A stretch of DNA of 64,000 bases from Planococcaceae bacterium Storch 2/2-2. Lineage in GTDB: Bacteria; Bacillota; Bacilli; Bacillales_A; Planococcaceae. Both the position numbers and the translations under genes were made by a program. Shown in pieces: positions 38,348 to 47,350 of the stretch; the stretch's first letter is position 1; each line of letters starts with the position of its first letter. The notes beneath the pieces are model-generated. The model searched no databases. It was given only the letters and a program-made list of their open reading frames with translations, and was not told where the DNA came from. The stretch is from assembly GCA_009740415.1 (NCBI GenBank), contig WOYE01000009.1:186001-250000 (forward strand), in the 5' to 3' direction.

Positions 38348-40015
38348 GTGACAAAAACGAAAAACGAAGTAATTAAAGTAATCCCCCTTGGGGGAGTCGG
38401 CGAAATCGGTAAATCGATGTACGTCGTTGAAATCGACGATGAACTATTCGTCGTAGACTCTGGTTTAATGTTCCCGGAAGAAGAAATGCTCGGAATTGAT
38501 ATCGTCATTCCAGACTTCTCATATTTAGAAGAAAATAAAGGACGAGTGAAAGGGATTTTCTTAACGCATGGACACGAAGATGCGATCGGTTCACTCGCTT
38601 ACTTACTACAAAAAGTACAAGCGCCTGTATACGGATCAAAATTGACGATCGCTCTTGCGAAAGAACGTCTTCATAAATTACCTGCACCGCAAGCGATTCG
38701 CTTCTTTGAAGTGACGAATCGGAGCCGTATGAACTTTAAAAGTACACACGTTACATTTTTCCATACGACGCATAGTATTCCGGATTCACTCGGAATCGTC
38801 TTCCATACGTCGGAAGGTGCGATCGTTCATACAGGAGAATTTAAATTTGACCAAGCGGCAAAAGGAAAATACCGTCCAGATTTAGGAAAGATGGCACAAA
38901 TTGGTGAAGAAGGCGTTCTCATGTTGTTGTCCGATTCAACGATGGCAGAGCAACCAGGACATACGACGAGCGAACAAGTCGTATCGGACCGTCTCCGCAA
39001 AGCATTCCACCGAGCGCAAGGACGTATTATCGTAGCGACATACGCTTCAAACTTTATTCGAATTCAACAAGTGTTTGATACAGCGAAAGCGACTGGTAAA
39101 AAAGTGGCAGTCGTCGGTGAAAGTTTAGAAACGTACGTACACATCGGACTTGATCTCGGCTACTTACAAGCGGACGATGACCAGTTGATCGATGTGAAAA
39201 CGATCGGCGAATACGAAGATGATGAAATCGTCGTACTCGTGACAGGTAATAAAGGGGAGCCACTCGTAGCGCTCGGACAAATCGCACGGAAACAACATCG
39301 TCACATCCGTGTCCAAGAATCCGATACGGTGCTCATCACATTTACACCGGCACCGATGATGGAATTGTCGATGTACGCGGTCATGAACGATTTAGCGAAA
39401 GTCGGAGCGACCGTGTTGACGTCATCAACGGCGATTCACGTATCCGGTCACGGAAGTCAAGAAGACTTGAAAATGATGCTCAACTTAATGCAACCGAAAT
39501 ATTTCATCCCGGTTCAAGGGGAATACCGTATGTTAATTGCGCATTCGAAATTAGCGCAACAAACTGGCATGAAAAAATCAGACATTTTCATCGCTGAAAA
39601 AGGCGATATCGTCGAGTACCGAAAAGGAAAAGTACGCATGAGCGGCCGTGTGACAGCAGGAAACGTGCTCATCGATGGAATCGGTGTCGGAGATGTCGGA
39701 AATATCGTCTTACGTGACCGTAAATTGTTATCACAAGACGGCATTTTCACAGTCGTCGTTACGTTGAACCGTAAAAAACGTACGATTGCAGCGGGACCGG
39801 AAATCGTTTCACGCGGTTTCGTTTACGTACGTGAGTCCGAAGAGTTACTGAATGAAGCGAAAAAACTCATTCGTAAAGTAGTCGACAAAAACTTGCAAAA
39901 AGAATCGTTTGAATGGGCAGAAATTAAACAAGAAATTCGAGATACGCTCAGCTCATTTTTATACCAACAGACGAAACGCCGTCCGATGATCATTCCGATT
40001 TTAATGGAATATTAA
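38348..40015 (+). CDS. rnjB: Ribonuclease J (RNase J2 type)
   Basis: RNase J proteins are metallo-beta-lactamase/beta-CASP nucleases acting as 5'-3' exonuclease and endonuclease in mRNA decay and rRNA maturation. The N-terminal VIPLGGVGEIGKSMYVVE, the metal motif HGHEDAIG (from residue 74), and HVSGHGSQEDLKMML are visible. RNase J1 has His where this protein has Ala79 (HGHEDH), so a metal ligand is missing, as reported for J2 proteins; together with its position beside dapA this points to RnjB. The GTG at 38348 follows TAGGAGG and gives 555 aa, the exact B. subtilis length. J2 normally works in complex with J1, not encoded here. Confidence 0.92.
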   Translation: MTKTKNEVIKVIPLGGVGEIGKSMYVVEIDDELFVVDSGLMFPEEEMLGIDIVIPDFSYLEENKGRVKGIFLTHGHEDAIGSLAYLLQKVQAPVYGSKLTIALAKERLHKLPAPQAIRFFEVTNRSRMNFKSTHVTFFHTTHSIPDSLGIVFHTSEGAIVHTGEFKFDQAAKGKYRPDLGKMAQIGEEGVLMLLSDSTMAEQPGHTTSEQVVSDRLRKAFHRAQGRIIVATYASNFIRIQQVFDTAKATGKKVAVVGESLETYVHIGLDLGYLQADDDQLIDVKTIGEYEDDEIVVLVTGNKGEPLVALGQIARKQHRHIRVQESDTVLITFTPAPMMELSMYAVMNDLAKVGATVLTSSTAIHVSGHGSQEDLKMMLNLMQPKYFIPVQGEYRMLIAHSKLAQQTGMKKSDIFIAEKGDIVEYRKGKVRMSGRVTAGNVLIDGIGVGDVGNIVLRDRKLLSQDGIFTVVVTLNRKKRTIAAGPEIVSRGFVYVRESEELLNEAKKLIRKVVDKNLQKESFEWAEIKQEIRDTLSSFLYQQTKRRPMIIPILMEY

Positions 40016-40037
40016 TCGGTTACGAACGAATACAATA

Positions 40038-40078
40038 AAAGATTTCCGTTCCGCTCGTCGGTGCGGAAATCTTTTTTT
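40038..40078 (+). terminator. Terminator after rnjB
   Basis: AAGATTTCCG pairs with CGGAAATCTT around a 15-nt loop, followed by seven T. Confidence 0.85.
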
Positions 40079-40093
40079 GAAAGGAAGAGGACG

Positions 40094-42322
40094 ATGACAG
40101 CTCGTAAAAAGAAGAAAGAACCGAAAAAGACGAAGCGAGAGCGTGCTTTTCAACAAGAGCTCATCGCATTATTTTTAATCGGTTTAGCGCTCGTTTTGCT
40201 CTTTCAGCTCGGTGTTGTCGGGCAATGGATCGCCACGCTTGGTCTCATCGGGGTAGGGCGCTTATATTATCTCGTCCCTTTTGGGATTTTAGTGATCGCT
40301 TACGTATTGTTTACAGGAGAGGCATTCGACGAAAAGTGGAAAGAGCGTCGACTCGGCTTACTTTTTTTAGGACTCGCTGGAGCCGTCGGCATGCATTTTA
40401 TTTACATGGGTTCTCTTTTGAATGCCGGACTGGAGCAAAGTGCGATCGTCGGTACGTGGCATGACCTCGTTACGAACGAGGGCGCTTCACAACGCTCAGG
40501 GAAGTACGGGGCCGGTTTAGCAGGTGGATTGCTCTATTCGCTATTTGCTTTGCTGTTCGACCGCGCAGGTGTCTTTTTATGGATGCTCGTCTTCGTGATG
40601 ATCGGAATTTTTCTTCTTGCGGACCGATCGCCGAAAGAACTGACTGAGAAAGGACGTCGTTTCATCGGTGCGCGATGGGAAACGTGGAAAAAAGACCGAA
40701 AGAAAAAAGAAGTGGACGTTCACGTACCGAAAGAAACCGAACGACACGAAAAAAAAGAACCGATTGAAGAGCGAGTCGTTGAAGTGAATCACCATCGCTC
40801 GGAGAAAAAACGACGGACCGAATCGACGGACGACGATGAGGAAGAAGTAGAAGGGGACGACTCGTTCGCGCTCGATGCATCGGAAGATGACGACACGTCT
40901 TACCAACTACCGCCGATCGATCTATTAGAACGGTTGCCGACGAACGATCAACAAGAAGAAGTCGATCGCATTCAACATAATGTGAAAGTGCTCGAAGAAA
41001 CGTTTCAAAGTTTCAACGTCGATGCTCACGTCTCAGAAGTCCATTTAGGGCCGGCGGTGACGAAATATGAAATTTTACCGGCGACCGGTGTAAAAGTGAG
41101 CCGAATCGTTAATTTAGCAGACGATTTAGCACTTGCGCTTGCGGCGAGAGACATTCGGATGGAAGCGCCGATTCCAGGTAAATCAGCGATCGGAATCGAA
41201 GTGCCGAATCAGTCGGTAGCGGCGGTCGGTTTAAAAGAAGTGTTGTCGGAAGAAGAAGGAGAAACGGCGCATAAAAAGTTATACGTCGGACTCGGTCGTG
41301 ACGTATCGGGCGAAACGATCGGTGCCGAATTGAACAAAATGCCTCATTTACTCGTCGCCGGGTCGACAGGAAGCGGGAAAAGTGTCTGTATTAATGGGAT
41401 GATCATGAGTATTTTACTCCGTGCGAAGCCGCACGAAGTACGTATGATGATGATCGATCCGAAGATGGTCGAGTTAAATGTGTACAATGGCATTCCTCAT
41501 TTATTAGCTCCTGTCGTTACCGATCCTCGTAAAGCAGCGCAAGCGTTACAAAAAATTGTTTCTGAAATGGAAAGGCGCTACGAGTTGTTTTCTTACACAG
41601 GAACACGTAATATTGAAGGATATAATAAACAGCTCATGACATGGAATGAGACGCATGAAGAGACACTTCAAAAAATGCCGTATATCGTTGTGATCGTTGA
41701 TGAATTAGCGGATTTAATGATGGTCGCATCGAGTGATGTGGAAAGTGCGATCATGCGCCTCGCTCAAATGGCACGAGCGGCTGGTATTCATTTGATCATC
41801 GCGACTCAACGACCGAGTGTAGACGTCATTACCGGTGTCATTAAGGCGAATATTCCTTCGCGTATCGCTTTCGCCGTTTCGAGCGCCGTCGATTCTCGTA
41901 CGATTTTAGATAGCGGTGGTGCGGAGAAACTGTTAGGGCGAGGAGATATGTTGTATTTACCTGCTGGTCTTTCTAAACCTGTTCGGGTGCAAGGTGCATT
42001 CGTCTCGGACGAGGAAGTGGAACGAGTCGTACATTATGTGATCGAACAACAAAAAGCACAATACGAAGAAAGTATGATCCCAGATGAAGTGGAAGAGCCG
42101 CTCCTCGAAGATGTCGATGAATTGTTCGAAGAAGCTGTAGAAATTGTCATCGATCAAGGTCAAGCTTCGATTTCGATGCTGCAACGTCGGTTGAAAATCG
42201 GTTATGCACGAGCAGCTCGTATCGTTGACCAAATGGAAGAATTGAACATCGTTGGACCACCAGAAGGAAGTAAGCCACGAAAACTGTTCATTCAATCGAT
42301 GGAAGAGATCAAGAGTTCATAA
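40094..42322 (+). CDS. spoIIIE: FtsK/SpoIIIE family DNA translocase
   Basis: A septal DNA pump that moves chromosomal DNA across or away from the closing septum. A basic N-terminus is followed by four or five membrane segments (about 20-185), an acidic/basic linker (about 195-275), the RecA-like motor with Walker [14 protein letters not shown] and Walker [12 protein letters not shown], and a C-terminal winged-helix gamma domain ([19 protein letters not shown]) that reads polarity sequences. The ATG at 40094 behind AAGGAAGAGG gives 742 aa. Synteny (rnjB before, ymfC after) is that of spoIIIE, but in a probable non-sporulator its role would be vegetative chromosome segregation. Confidence 0.95.
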   Translation: MTARKKKKEPKKTKRERAFQQELIALFLIGLALVLLFQLGVVGQWIATLGLIGVGRLYYLVPFGILVIAYVLFTGEAFDEKWKERRLGLLFLGLAGAVGMHFIYMGSLLNAGLEQSAIVGTWHDLVTNEGASQRSGKYGAGLAGGLLYSLFALLFDRAGVFLWMLVFVMIGIFLLADRSPKELTEKGRRFIGARWETWKKDRKKKEVDVHVPKETERHEKKEPIEERVVEVNHHRSEKKRRTESTDDDEEEVEGDDSFALDASEDDDTSYQLPPIDLLERLPTNDQQEEVDRIQHNVKVLEETFQSFNVDAHVSEVHLGPAVTKYEILPATGVKVSRIVNLADDLALALAARDIRMEAPIPGKSAIGIEVPNQSVAAVGLKEVLSEEEGETAHKKLYVGLGRDVSGETIGAELNKMPHLLVAGSTGSGKSVCINGMIMSILLRAKPHEVRMMMIDPKMVELNVYNGIPHLLAPVVTDPRKAAQALQKIVSEMERRYELFSYTGTRNIEGYNKQLMTWNETHEETLQKMPYIVVIVDELADLMMVASSDVESAIMRLAQMARAAGIHLIIATQRPSVDVITGVIKANIPSRIAFAVSSAVDSRTILDSGGAEKLLGRGDMLYLPAGLSKPVRVQGAFVSDEEVERVVHYVIEQQKAQYEESMIPDEVEEPLLEDVDELFEEAVEIVIDQGQASISMLQRRLKIGYARAARIVDQMEELNIVGPPEGSKPRKLFIQSMEEIKSS

Positions 42323-42340
42323 GAAGGTAGGGGCATAAAA

Positions 42341-43069
42341 GTGACACAACAAAAACAGATTGATCAAATCGCAACGGCGATTCGAGAGAAGATTGAGCAA
42401 GATGTGTACAAAGAGAAGGAGAAATTACCGACTGATTTTGAGCTATCACGTACATTTAATGTGAAACGTTCGATCGTGCAGCGAGCGTTTCATAAGTTGG
42501 AAGAAGAAGGATTGATCATCGATAAGTACGGCGTCGGACGATTCGTTCGTTCGCGCCCGATGCTGACGACAGGAATTGAAAAACTATCGAGCGTATCATC
42601 GATGATTCGCGAAGCGGGAATGGAACCGGGTACGATTTATGCGGACGTTTCAGCTGTAGCTGTGGAAGAACTCGACGACGAAATATTCTCATTATTCACA
42701 CGAGAAGACGAGGAGCCGATCGTCGTATTAAAGCGTATTCGAACCGCAGACGGTGAACCTGTTGTATACTGTATCGAGTATGCGCTTGAAAAAGACTTGT
42801 CGATGGATGCGACAGGGGTAGAGACCGACTCGCTCTATGAAGCGATTGAAACGAATAGTGGGATTCCGATCGATTGCGCGATCGCTGAAATCGTACCGAT
42901 CGGGTACCATGAAGAAGCTTCATCCATTTTACGGTGCGGTGTCGATATACCGTTGCTCGCTCTCATCCAACGTCATTACAATGAAAACGGAGAGATGGTT
43001 CTCCATTCGACGAACTATTTTAGAGCGGACAAGTTTCGTTTCCAAGTCGTTCGTAAGCGTCAGCTGTAA
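42341..43069 (+). CDS. ymfC: GntR/HutC-family transcriptional regulator (YmfC-like)
   Basis: The N-terminal winged helix of GntR type (IREKIEQDVYKEKEKLPTDF, then RSIVQRAFHKLEEEGLI) is joined to a C-terminal UTRA ligand-binding domain (about 85-235). This is the HutC/FarR architecture, whose ligands are small metabolites such as sugar phosphates or acids. The gene begins with GTG after AAGGTAGGGG. Position between spoIIIE and ymfF matches ymfC in B. subtilis, where its target and ligand are not known to me. A possible role in controlling neighbouring genes cannot be judged from sequence. Confidence 0.88.
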   Translation: MTQQKQIDQIATAIREKIEQDVYKEKEKLPTDFELSRTFNVKRSIVQRAFHKLEEEGLIIDKYGVGRFVRSRPMLTTGIEKLSSVSSMIREAGMEPGTIYADVSAVAVEELDDEIFSLFTREDEEPIVVLKRIRTADGEPVVYCIEYALEKDLSMDATGVETDSLYEAIETNSGIPIDCAIAEIVPIGYHEEASSILRCGVDIPLLALIQRHYNENGEMVLHSTNYFRADKFRFQVVRKRQL

Positions 43070-43075
43070 ATTGCT

Positions 43076-43120
43076 AGCTGCTTGACTTTTTCCGAGAGGA
43101 GAAATCGAGCAGCTTTCATT
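43076..43120 (+). terminator. Terminator-like hairpin between ymfC and ymfF
   Basis: AGCTGCTTGA pairs with TCGAGCAGCT (one G-T pair) around a 19-nt loop, followed by an imperfect T-rich tail (TTTCATTTT). Confidence 0.45.
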
Positions 43121-43155
43121 TTGAAAAAATCAATAGTTGTGAGAAGAGGGATTGC

Positions 43156-44418
43156 ATGTTTGAAAAAGTGGAATGGGCCGAAGGAATCGATGTATACATT
43201 CGCCCAACCGATCAATTTAAGACAGTAACGATGATGATGCAGTGGGAAACTCCTTACGAAGTGGAGCGTGCTGCTCACCGTGCTGTATTATCGAACGTTT
43301 TACAAGATTCGACAAAAAAATATCCGACGTACCGAGCGTATAAACAACAGCTCGATGCGTTGTACGGTTCGACGTTGTTTACCGACGTGACGAAACGTAA
43401 AGAGATGCATCGGTTCGTTTTAATGAGCGAAACGGTACACGAGCAGTTGATCGGTGAAAACGGTCATCTTGAAGCGTGGCTCGATTTCATTCGGGAAACG
43501 GTCGTCGCACCGAACGTAACAGATGGCGCATTTGATGCCGATACCGTTCGAAGAGAACGCCGTTCCGTCATCGAACGTCTCGATGCTGTGTACGACGACA
43601 AACGCCGTTTTGCACGCCGTCGCCTGTTAGAATTGATGCGTCCAGGCGAAGCGGTGTCTCAGTCGACGTACGGAACGAAAGAAGCGTTGGAGCGGGTTAC
43701 GCCCGAGTCGCTCTATACGGAGTTTCAACGGATGATCGAAGAAGATCATCTTTCAATCTACATCGTAGGAGATGTAGACGTCGCTTCTATAGAAACGATG
43801 GTTCGTGAAGCGTTGCCGTTTGAGCGCCGTGAAGCACGCGCTGAACGCCCGGTCTCGTTACGACGAGGAGACGTTCAAGAAGTCGTTGAATATCAACAGA
43901 TGAATCAAGGGCAACTCCATATCGGTTACTATGCGCCGATTACGCGGGACGATGAACGATTTCCGGCCGCTCAAGTAGCGAACGGATTACTCGGAGGATT
44001 TGCTCATAGTAAACTGTTCATGAACGTTCGCGAAAAAGAGAGTATGGCGTATTCAATCAGCAGTCAATATTTGTCGCAGTACGGTCTGTTGTTGATCGGA
44101 GCTGGTATTGATGCGGAACTTTCAGATAAAGCGATTCGTCTCATTACTGAACAAGTAGAAGCGATCCAACGCGGAGACATTCATGCGCGTGAAATGAAAC
44201 AGACGAAAGCGCTGCTCGCCAACGGCATTCGAAGTGCGCTCGACACGCCGCGTGGACAAATGATGGTGTACGATCAATTTAAAGAACAGTTTCCGAACTT
44301 TAGCGCAGACGCCTTGATCGAGCGATGGGACGCCGTGACGAAAGAAGAAGTCGTCGACGTAGCGAACGAATGGACGCGCGAAGTGATTTACTTGTTAAGA
44401 GGTGGAGAAAAACAATGA
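43156..44418 (+). CDS. ymfF: YmfF, M16-family peptidase homologue lacking the zinc motif
   Basis: A 420-residue protein with the two-domain fold of M16 (insulinase-type) peptidases. The HxxEH zinc motif is not present at the expected N-terminal place (the segment reads AVLSNVLQDSTKKYPT), so it is probably catalytically silent. M16 enzymes often work as an active/inactive pair, and ymfH next door keeps HFLEH. Database families name this pair as EF-P 5-aminopentanol modification-associated proteins, because in Bacillus they neighbour ymfI. Their direct role in that modification is not established. The ATG follows AGAAGAGGGA; the stop overlaps ymfH (ATGA). Confidence 0.88.
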   Translation: MFEKVEWAEGIDVYIRPTDQFKTVTMMMQWETPYEVERAAHRAVLSNVLQDSTKKYPTYRAYKQQLDALYGSTLFTDVTKRKEMHRFVLMSETVHEQLIGENGHLEAWLDFIRETVVAPNVTDGAFDADTVRRERRSVIERLDAVYDDKRRFARRRLLELMRPGEAVSQSTYGTKEALERVTPESLYTEFQRMIEEDHLSIYIVGDVDVASIETMVREALPFERREARAERPVSLRRGDVQEVVEYQQMNQGQLHIGYYAPITRDDERFPAAQVANGLLGGFAHSKLFMNVREKESMAYSISSQYLSQYGLLLIGAGIDAELSDKAIRLITEQVEAIQRGDIHAREMKQTKALLANGIRSALDTPRGQMMVYDQFKEQFPNFSADALIERWDAVTKEEVVDVANEWTREVIYLLRGGEKQ

Positions 44419-45716
44419 AAAAAATAACGTTAGAAGCGGTAGGAGAAACGGTTTATTACGAAACGATGCCGAACGGCTTAACCGTCTACATTCTTCCGAA
44501 AGAAGGGTATTCGAAAACGTACGCTTCGTATACGACTGATTACGGTTCGATTGACCGTACGTTCATTCCGATCGGAGCTGACGAGAAAATCGTCGTTCCT
44601 GATGGAATTGCTCACTTTTTAGAACATAAAATGTTCGAAAAAGAAGAAGGCGATATTTTCCAAACGTTTAGTGAGCAAGGCGCTTCAGCGAATGCGTTCA
44701 CGTCGTTTACACGAACAGCCTACTTGTTTTCAGCGACACGCGAAGTCGAAAAAAACTTGGAAACATTGCTTAATTTCGTACAAGAGCCTTATTTTACGGA
44801 AGAAACGGTCGAAAAAGAAAAGGGGATCATCGCGCAAGAAATTTTAATGTACGATGATGACCCGGATTGGCGCCTCTATTTCGGGGCGATCGAAAATATG
44901 TACGAACGACATCCCGTACGGATCGACATTGCAGGAACGGTCGATTCAATTCAAGACATTACGGCGGAGCATTTGTACACGTGTTATGAGACGTTTTATC
45001 ATCCGTCGAATATGATGTTGCTCGTCGTCGGAAACATCGATCCAGAAGAGACGATGGCGCTCGTCCGAGACAATCAGCGTGCGCGTCAAATGGAGCCTGC
45101 TCACGAAGTGGAGCGTTTCTTGGAAGAAGAGCCATGTGTCGTTGCGACGAAAGAACAAGTCATCCAAATGGATGTGTTCAAGCCGAAAGTGAACATCGCT
45201 TTTAAAATGCCAGCTGGTCGAAAACGCGGACGTGACTATTTGAAACAAGAGCTTGCAACGTCACTCGGTCTCGATTTGTTATTCGGAACGACGACTGCTT
45301 TTTACGATGAAGCGTACGATGAAGGGTTGATCGATGAGTCGTTCAATTACAGCTACACGAACGAGGCGACGTTCGCTTTCGCTTCCATTTCGTCAGATAC
45401 GTTCGAACCGAAAAAACTGTACGCGCGGGTTCGTCAACAGTTGAACGATCAAATGGACACGTTGGATGAAAACGACTTCAAGTTGTTAATTCGCCGGAAA
45501 ATCGGTCAGTTCATTCGCGCGTTAAACAGCCCGGAATTTATCGCCAACCAGTTTACGCATTATGCGATGAACGGTGTCGACTTATTTGAACATATCGACG
45601 TTTATGAATCGTTAACGCTTGATGATGTGAAAGAAGCCGTTCGTCCGATGGTGAATGAAGAAGCGCAAACGGTGATGATCATTGAACCGTTAGCGAATGA
45701 AGGTGAGCCGGAGTGA
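44415..45716 (+). CDS. ymfH: YmfH, M16-family zinc peptidase
   Basis: The catalytic partner of the ymfF product. The inverted zinc motif is intact: HFLEH in DGIAHFLEHKMFEKEEGD, with the downstream Glu ligand region in EKEKGIIAQEILMYDDDPDW. Expected to be a cytoplasmic, two-domain clam-shell peptidase. The frame is open 30 codons upstream in ymfF, but the ATG at 44415 follows GGTGGAG and overlaps the ymfF stop, giving 433 aa (B. subtilis about 428). Its 3' end overlaps ymfI by 4 bp, tying the three genes together. Confidence 0.9.
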   Translation: MKKITLEAVGETVYYETMPNGLTVYILPKEGYSKTYASYTTDYGSIDRTFIPIGADEKIVVPDGIAHFLEHKMFEKEEGDIFQTFSEQGASANAFTSFTRTAYLFSATREVEKNLETLLNFVQEPYFTEETVEKEKGIIAQEILMYDDDPDWRLYFGAIENMYERHPVRIDIAGTVDSIQDITAEHLYTCYETFYHPSNMMLLVVGNIDPEETMALVRDNQRARQMEPAHEVERFLEEEPCVVATKEQVIQMDVFKPKVNIAFKMPAGRKRGRDYLKQELATSLGLDLLFGTTTAFYDEAYDEGLIDESFNYSYTNEATFAFASISSDTFEPKKLYARVRQQLNDQMDTLDENDFKLLIRRKIGQFIRALNSPEFIANQFTHYAMNGVDLFEHIDVYESLTLDDVKEAVRPMVNEEAQTVMIIEPLANEGEPE

Positions 45717-46441
45717 AACGGGTGCTCGTATTAGGCGCTTCGGGTGAAATTGGACATGCGATTTGTCGCGTGCTCGCTCAAAGTGGATGGTCGATCGATC
45801 TTCATTATTCGACGAACCGCGGACGAGTAGAAACGTTGTATGAACAGTTGACGGCTCGTTATCCTGATCAATCGTTTCGTCCGTTACAGGCGAACTTATA
45901 CCGAGCAGACGACGTCGCACGCCTTTCAAAAGAAGCGGACGGTGTGCGCGCGGTCGTCGTCGCTCATGGTATCGAATTGTTAAAGCTCGTGACGGAGACG
46001 ACCGATGAAGAGATGGATTATCTATGGAAAGTGCACGTGCAATCGCCGATCCGTATTTTAAGTACGTTGTCGGCAACGATGCGGTCGTTCGATACGTCTT
46101 ACGTCGTCATGATCGGTTCGATTTGGGGAAGTGCCGGAGCGGCAAATGAAGTCATCTATTCGACAGTGAAAGGTGCACAACATGCGTTCGTTCGTGCGTA
46201 TGCGAAAGAAGTCGCATACAGTGGGATGCGTGTGAACGGAGTCGCACCAGGTTGGATCGATACGGCGATGAACGAAGCGTTCAATGAAGAAGATCGAAAA
46301 ATAGCGGAAGATGAAATTCCGCTACGAACGATCGGCCGTCCGGAAGACGTCGCTTACAGCGTCGACTTTTTATTGAGTGGAAAAGCTGATTACATGACGG
46401 GTGAAATTATAAACGTCAACGGCGGATGGTACATTTCTTAA
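45713..46441 (+). CDS. ymfI: EF-P 5-aminopentanone reductase YmfI (SDR family)
   Basis: A short-chain dehydrogenase/reductase; in B. subtilis YmfI reduces the 5-aminopentanone on the Lys of EF-P to 5-aminopentanol, which is needed for efficient translation of certain motifs and for swarming motility. The NAD(P)-binding motif LVLGASGEIGHAIC and catalytic YSTVK are present, with the SDR tail MTGEIINVNGGWYI. It starts with GTG in a GTGA overlap with the ymfH stop. The function is taken from synteny and family; a substrate other than EF-P cannot be excluded from sequence alone. Confidence 0.88.
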   Translation: MKRVLVLGASGEIGHAICRVLAQSGWSIDLHYSTNRGRVETLYEQLTARYPDQSFRPLQANLYRADDVARLSKEADGVRAVVVAHGIELLKLVTETTDEEMDYLWKVHVQSPIRILSTLSATMRSFDTSYVVMIGSIWGSAGAANEVIYSTVKGAQHAFVRAYAKEVAYSGMRVNGVAPGWIDTAMNEAFNEEDRKIAEDEIPLRTIGRPEDVAYSVDFLLSGKADYMTGEIINVNGGWYIS

Positions 46442-46537
46442 AAAAAGAGTTGTGCGATGACTTCACGGATATCTCTTTTATTCACCTTTCGAATCGGCTA
46501 TGATAGAAGTATATGCAACCGTAAGAGAGGTGAGTGA

Positions 46538-47332
46538 ATGATGAGTGAATGGTATGTAGAATATGAAATTCAAATCGACCGACCCGGGTTGCTCGGAGAT
46601 ATTGCCTCGCTTCTCGGAATGCTCCGCGTCAACATTATTACGATCAACGGAGTCATTGAAGATAATCGTCGTGTCATGCTCGTAAAAACAGAGGATGACG
46701 GTCAAATGGAACGATTTTCAATGCTCGCCTCGACGATGGATGCCATCGAAATTTTAAAAGTGCGTAAACCTCGTTTACGCGACCGTTTAGCTGTGCGACA
46801 CGGACGTTATTTAGATCGAGCAGCAAGCGATCATAAAATTTACCGGTTCGTTCGTCGAGAAATCGGTGTACTCGTCGACTTCATGGCTGAATTGTTTAAA
46901 GCGGACGGTCATAAGTTAATCGGTGTAAGAGGGATGCCCCGAGTAGGAAAAACAGAGACGATCGTTGCAGCGAGTGTATCCGCTAATAAAAAATGGGTAT
47001 TTTTATCGTCGACGATGTTGCGTCAAACGGTTCGCAATCGTTTAGCGGGCGATGAATTTTCGCCGAACAACATTTTCATTTTGGACGGTGTCGTCACACG
47101 GCGGTCAGGTGATGAAGGTCATATGCAAGTCGTTCGAGAAGTGATGAATATGCCTGCTGTGAAAGTGATCGAGCATCCGGATATGTTCGTGCAACATTCC
47201 GAATATACGTTGGACGATTTCGATTACATCATTGAGTTACGAACCCATGAGGATGAAGAGATTACGTACGAAGTATTAGAAAAAAATGACCGATTGTCTC
47301 CTGGAGACACATTTGATGTATTTAACTTTTAA
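46538..47332 (+). CDS. ymfK: YmfK, ACT-like plus P-loop protein (DUF3388)
   Basis: A 264-residue conserved protein of unknown function. Residues about 1-80 look like an ACT regulatory domain (YEIQIDRPGLLGDIASLLGM, then NIITINGVIE). A second part contains a Walker A-like GMPRVGKTETIV near residue 130 and later strand VFLSSTM and FDYIIELR. Together they suggest a small-molecule-sensing NTP-binding protein; no biochemical role is known to me. Two tandem ATG codons (46538, 46541) follow GAGAGGTGAG. A TATGAT at 46499-46504 could be a -10 for a separate promoter. Conserved between ymfI and rodZ. Confidence 0.85.
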   Translation: MMSEWYVEYEIQIDRPGLLGDIASLLGMLRVNIITINGVIEDNRRVMLVKTEDDGQMERFSMLASTMDAIEILKVRKPRLRDRLAVRHGRYLDRAASDHKIYRFVRREIGVLVDFMAELFKADGHKLIGVRGMPRVGKTETIVAASVSANKKWVFLSSTMLRQTVRNRLAGDEFSPNNIFILDGVVTRRSGDEGHMQVVREVMNMPAVKVIEHPDMFVQHSEYTLDDFDYIIELRTHEDEEITYEVLEKNDRLSPGDTFDVFNF

Positions 47333-47350
47333 GTAGGGTAGGTGGTTAGT

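Noticed and set aside
40577-40906. Phe/Arg-rich - strand frames opposite the translocase linker
   Set aside because: Shadow of the charged linker codons of the + strand gene; no start signals.
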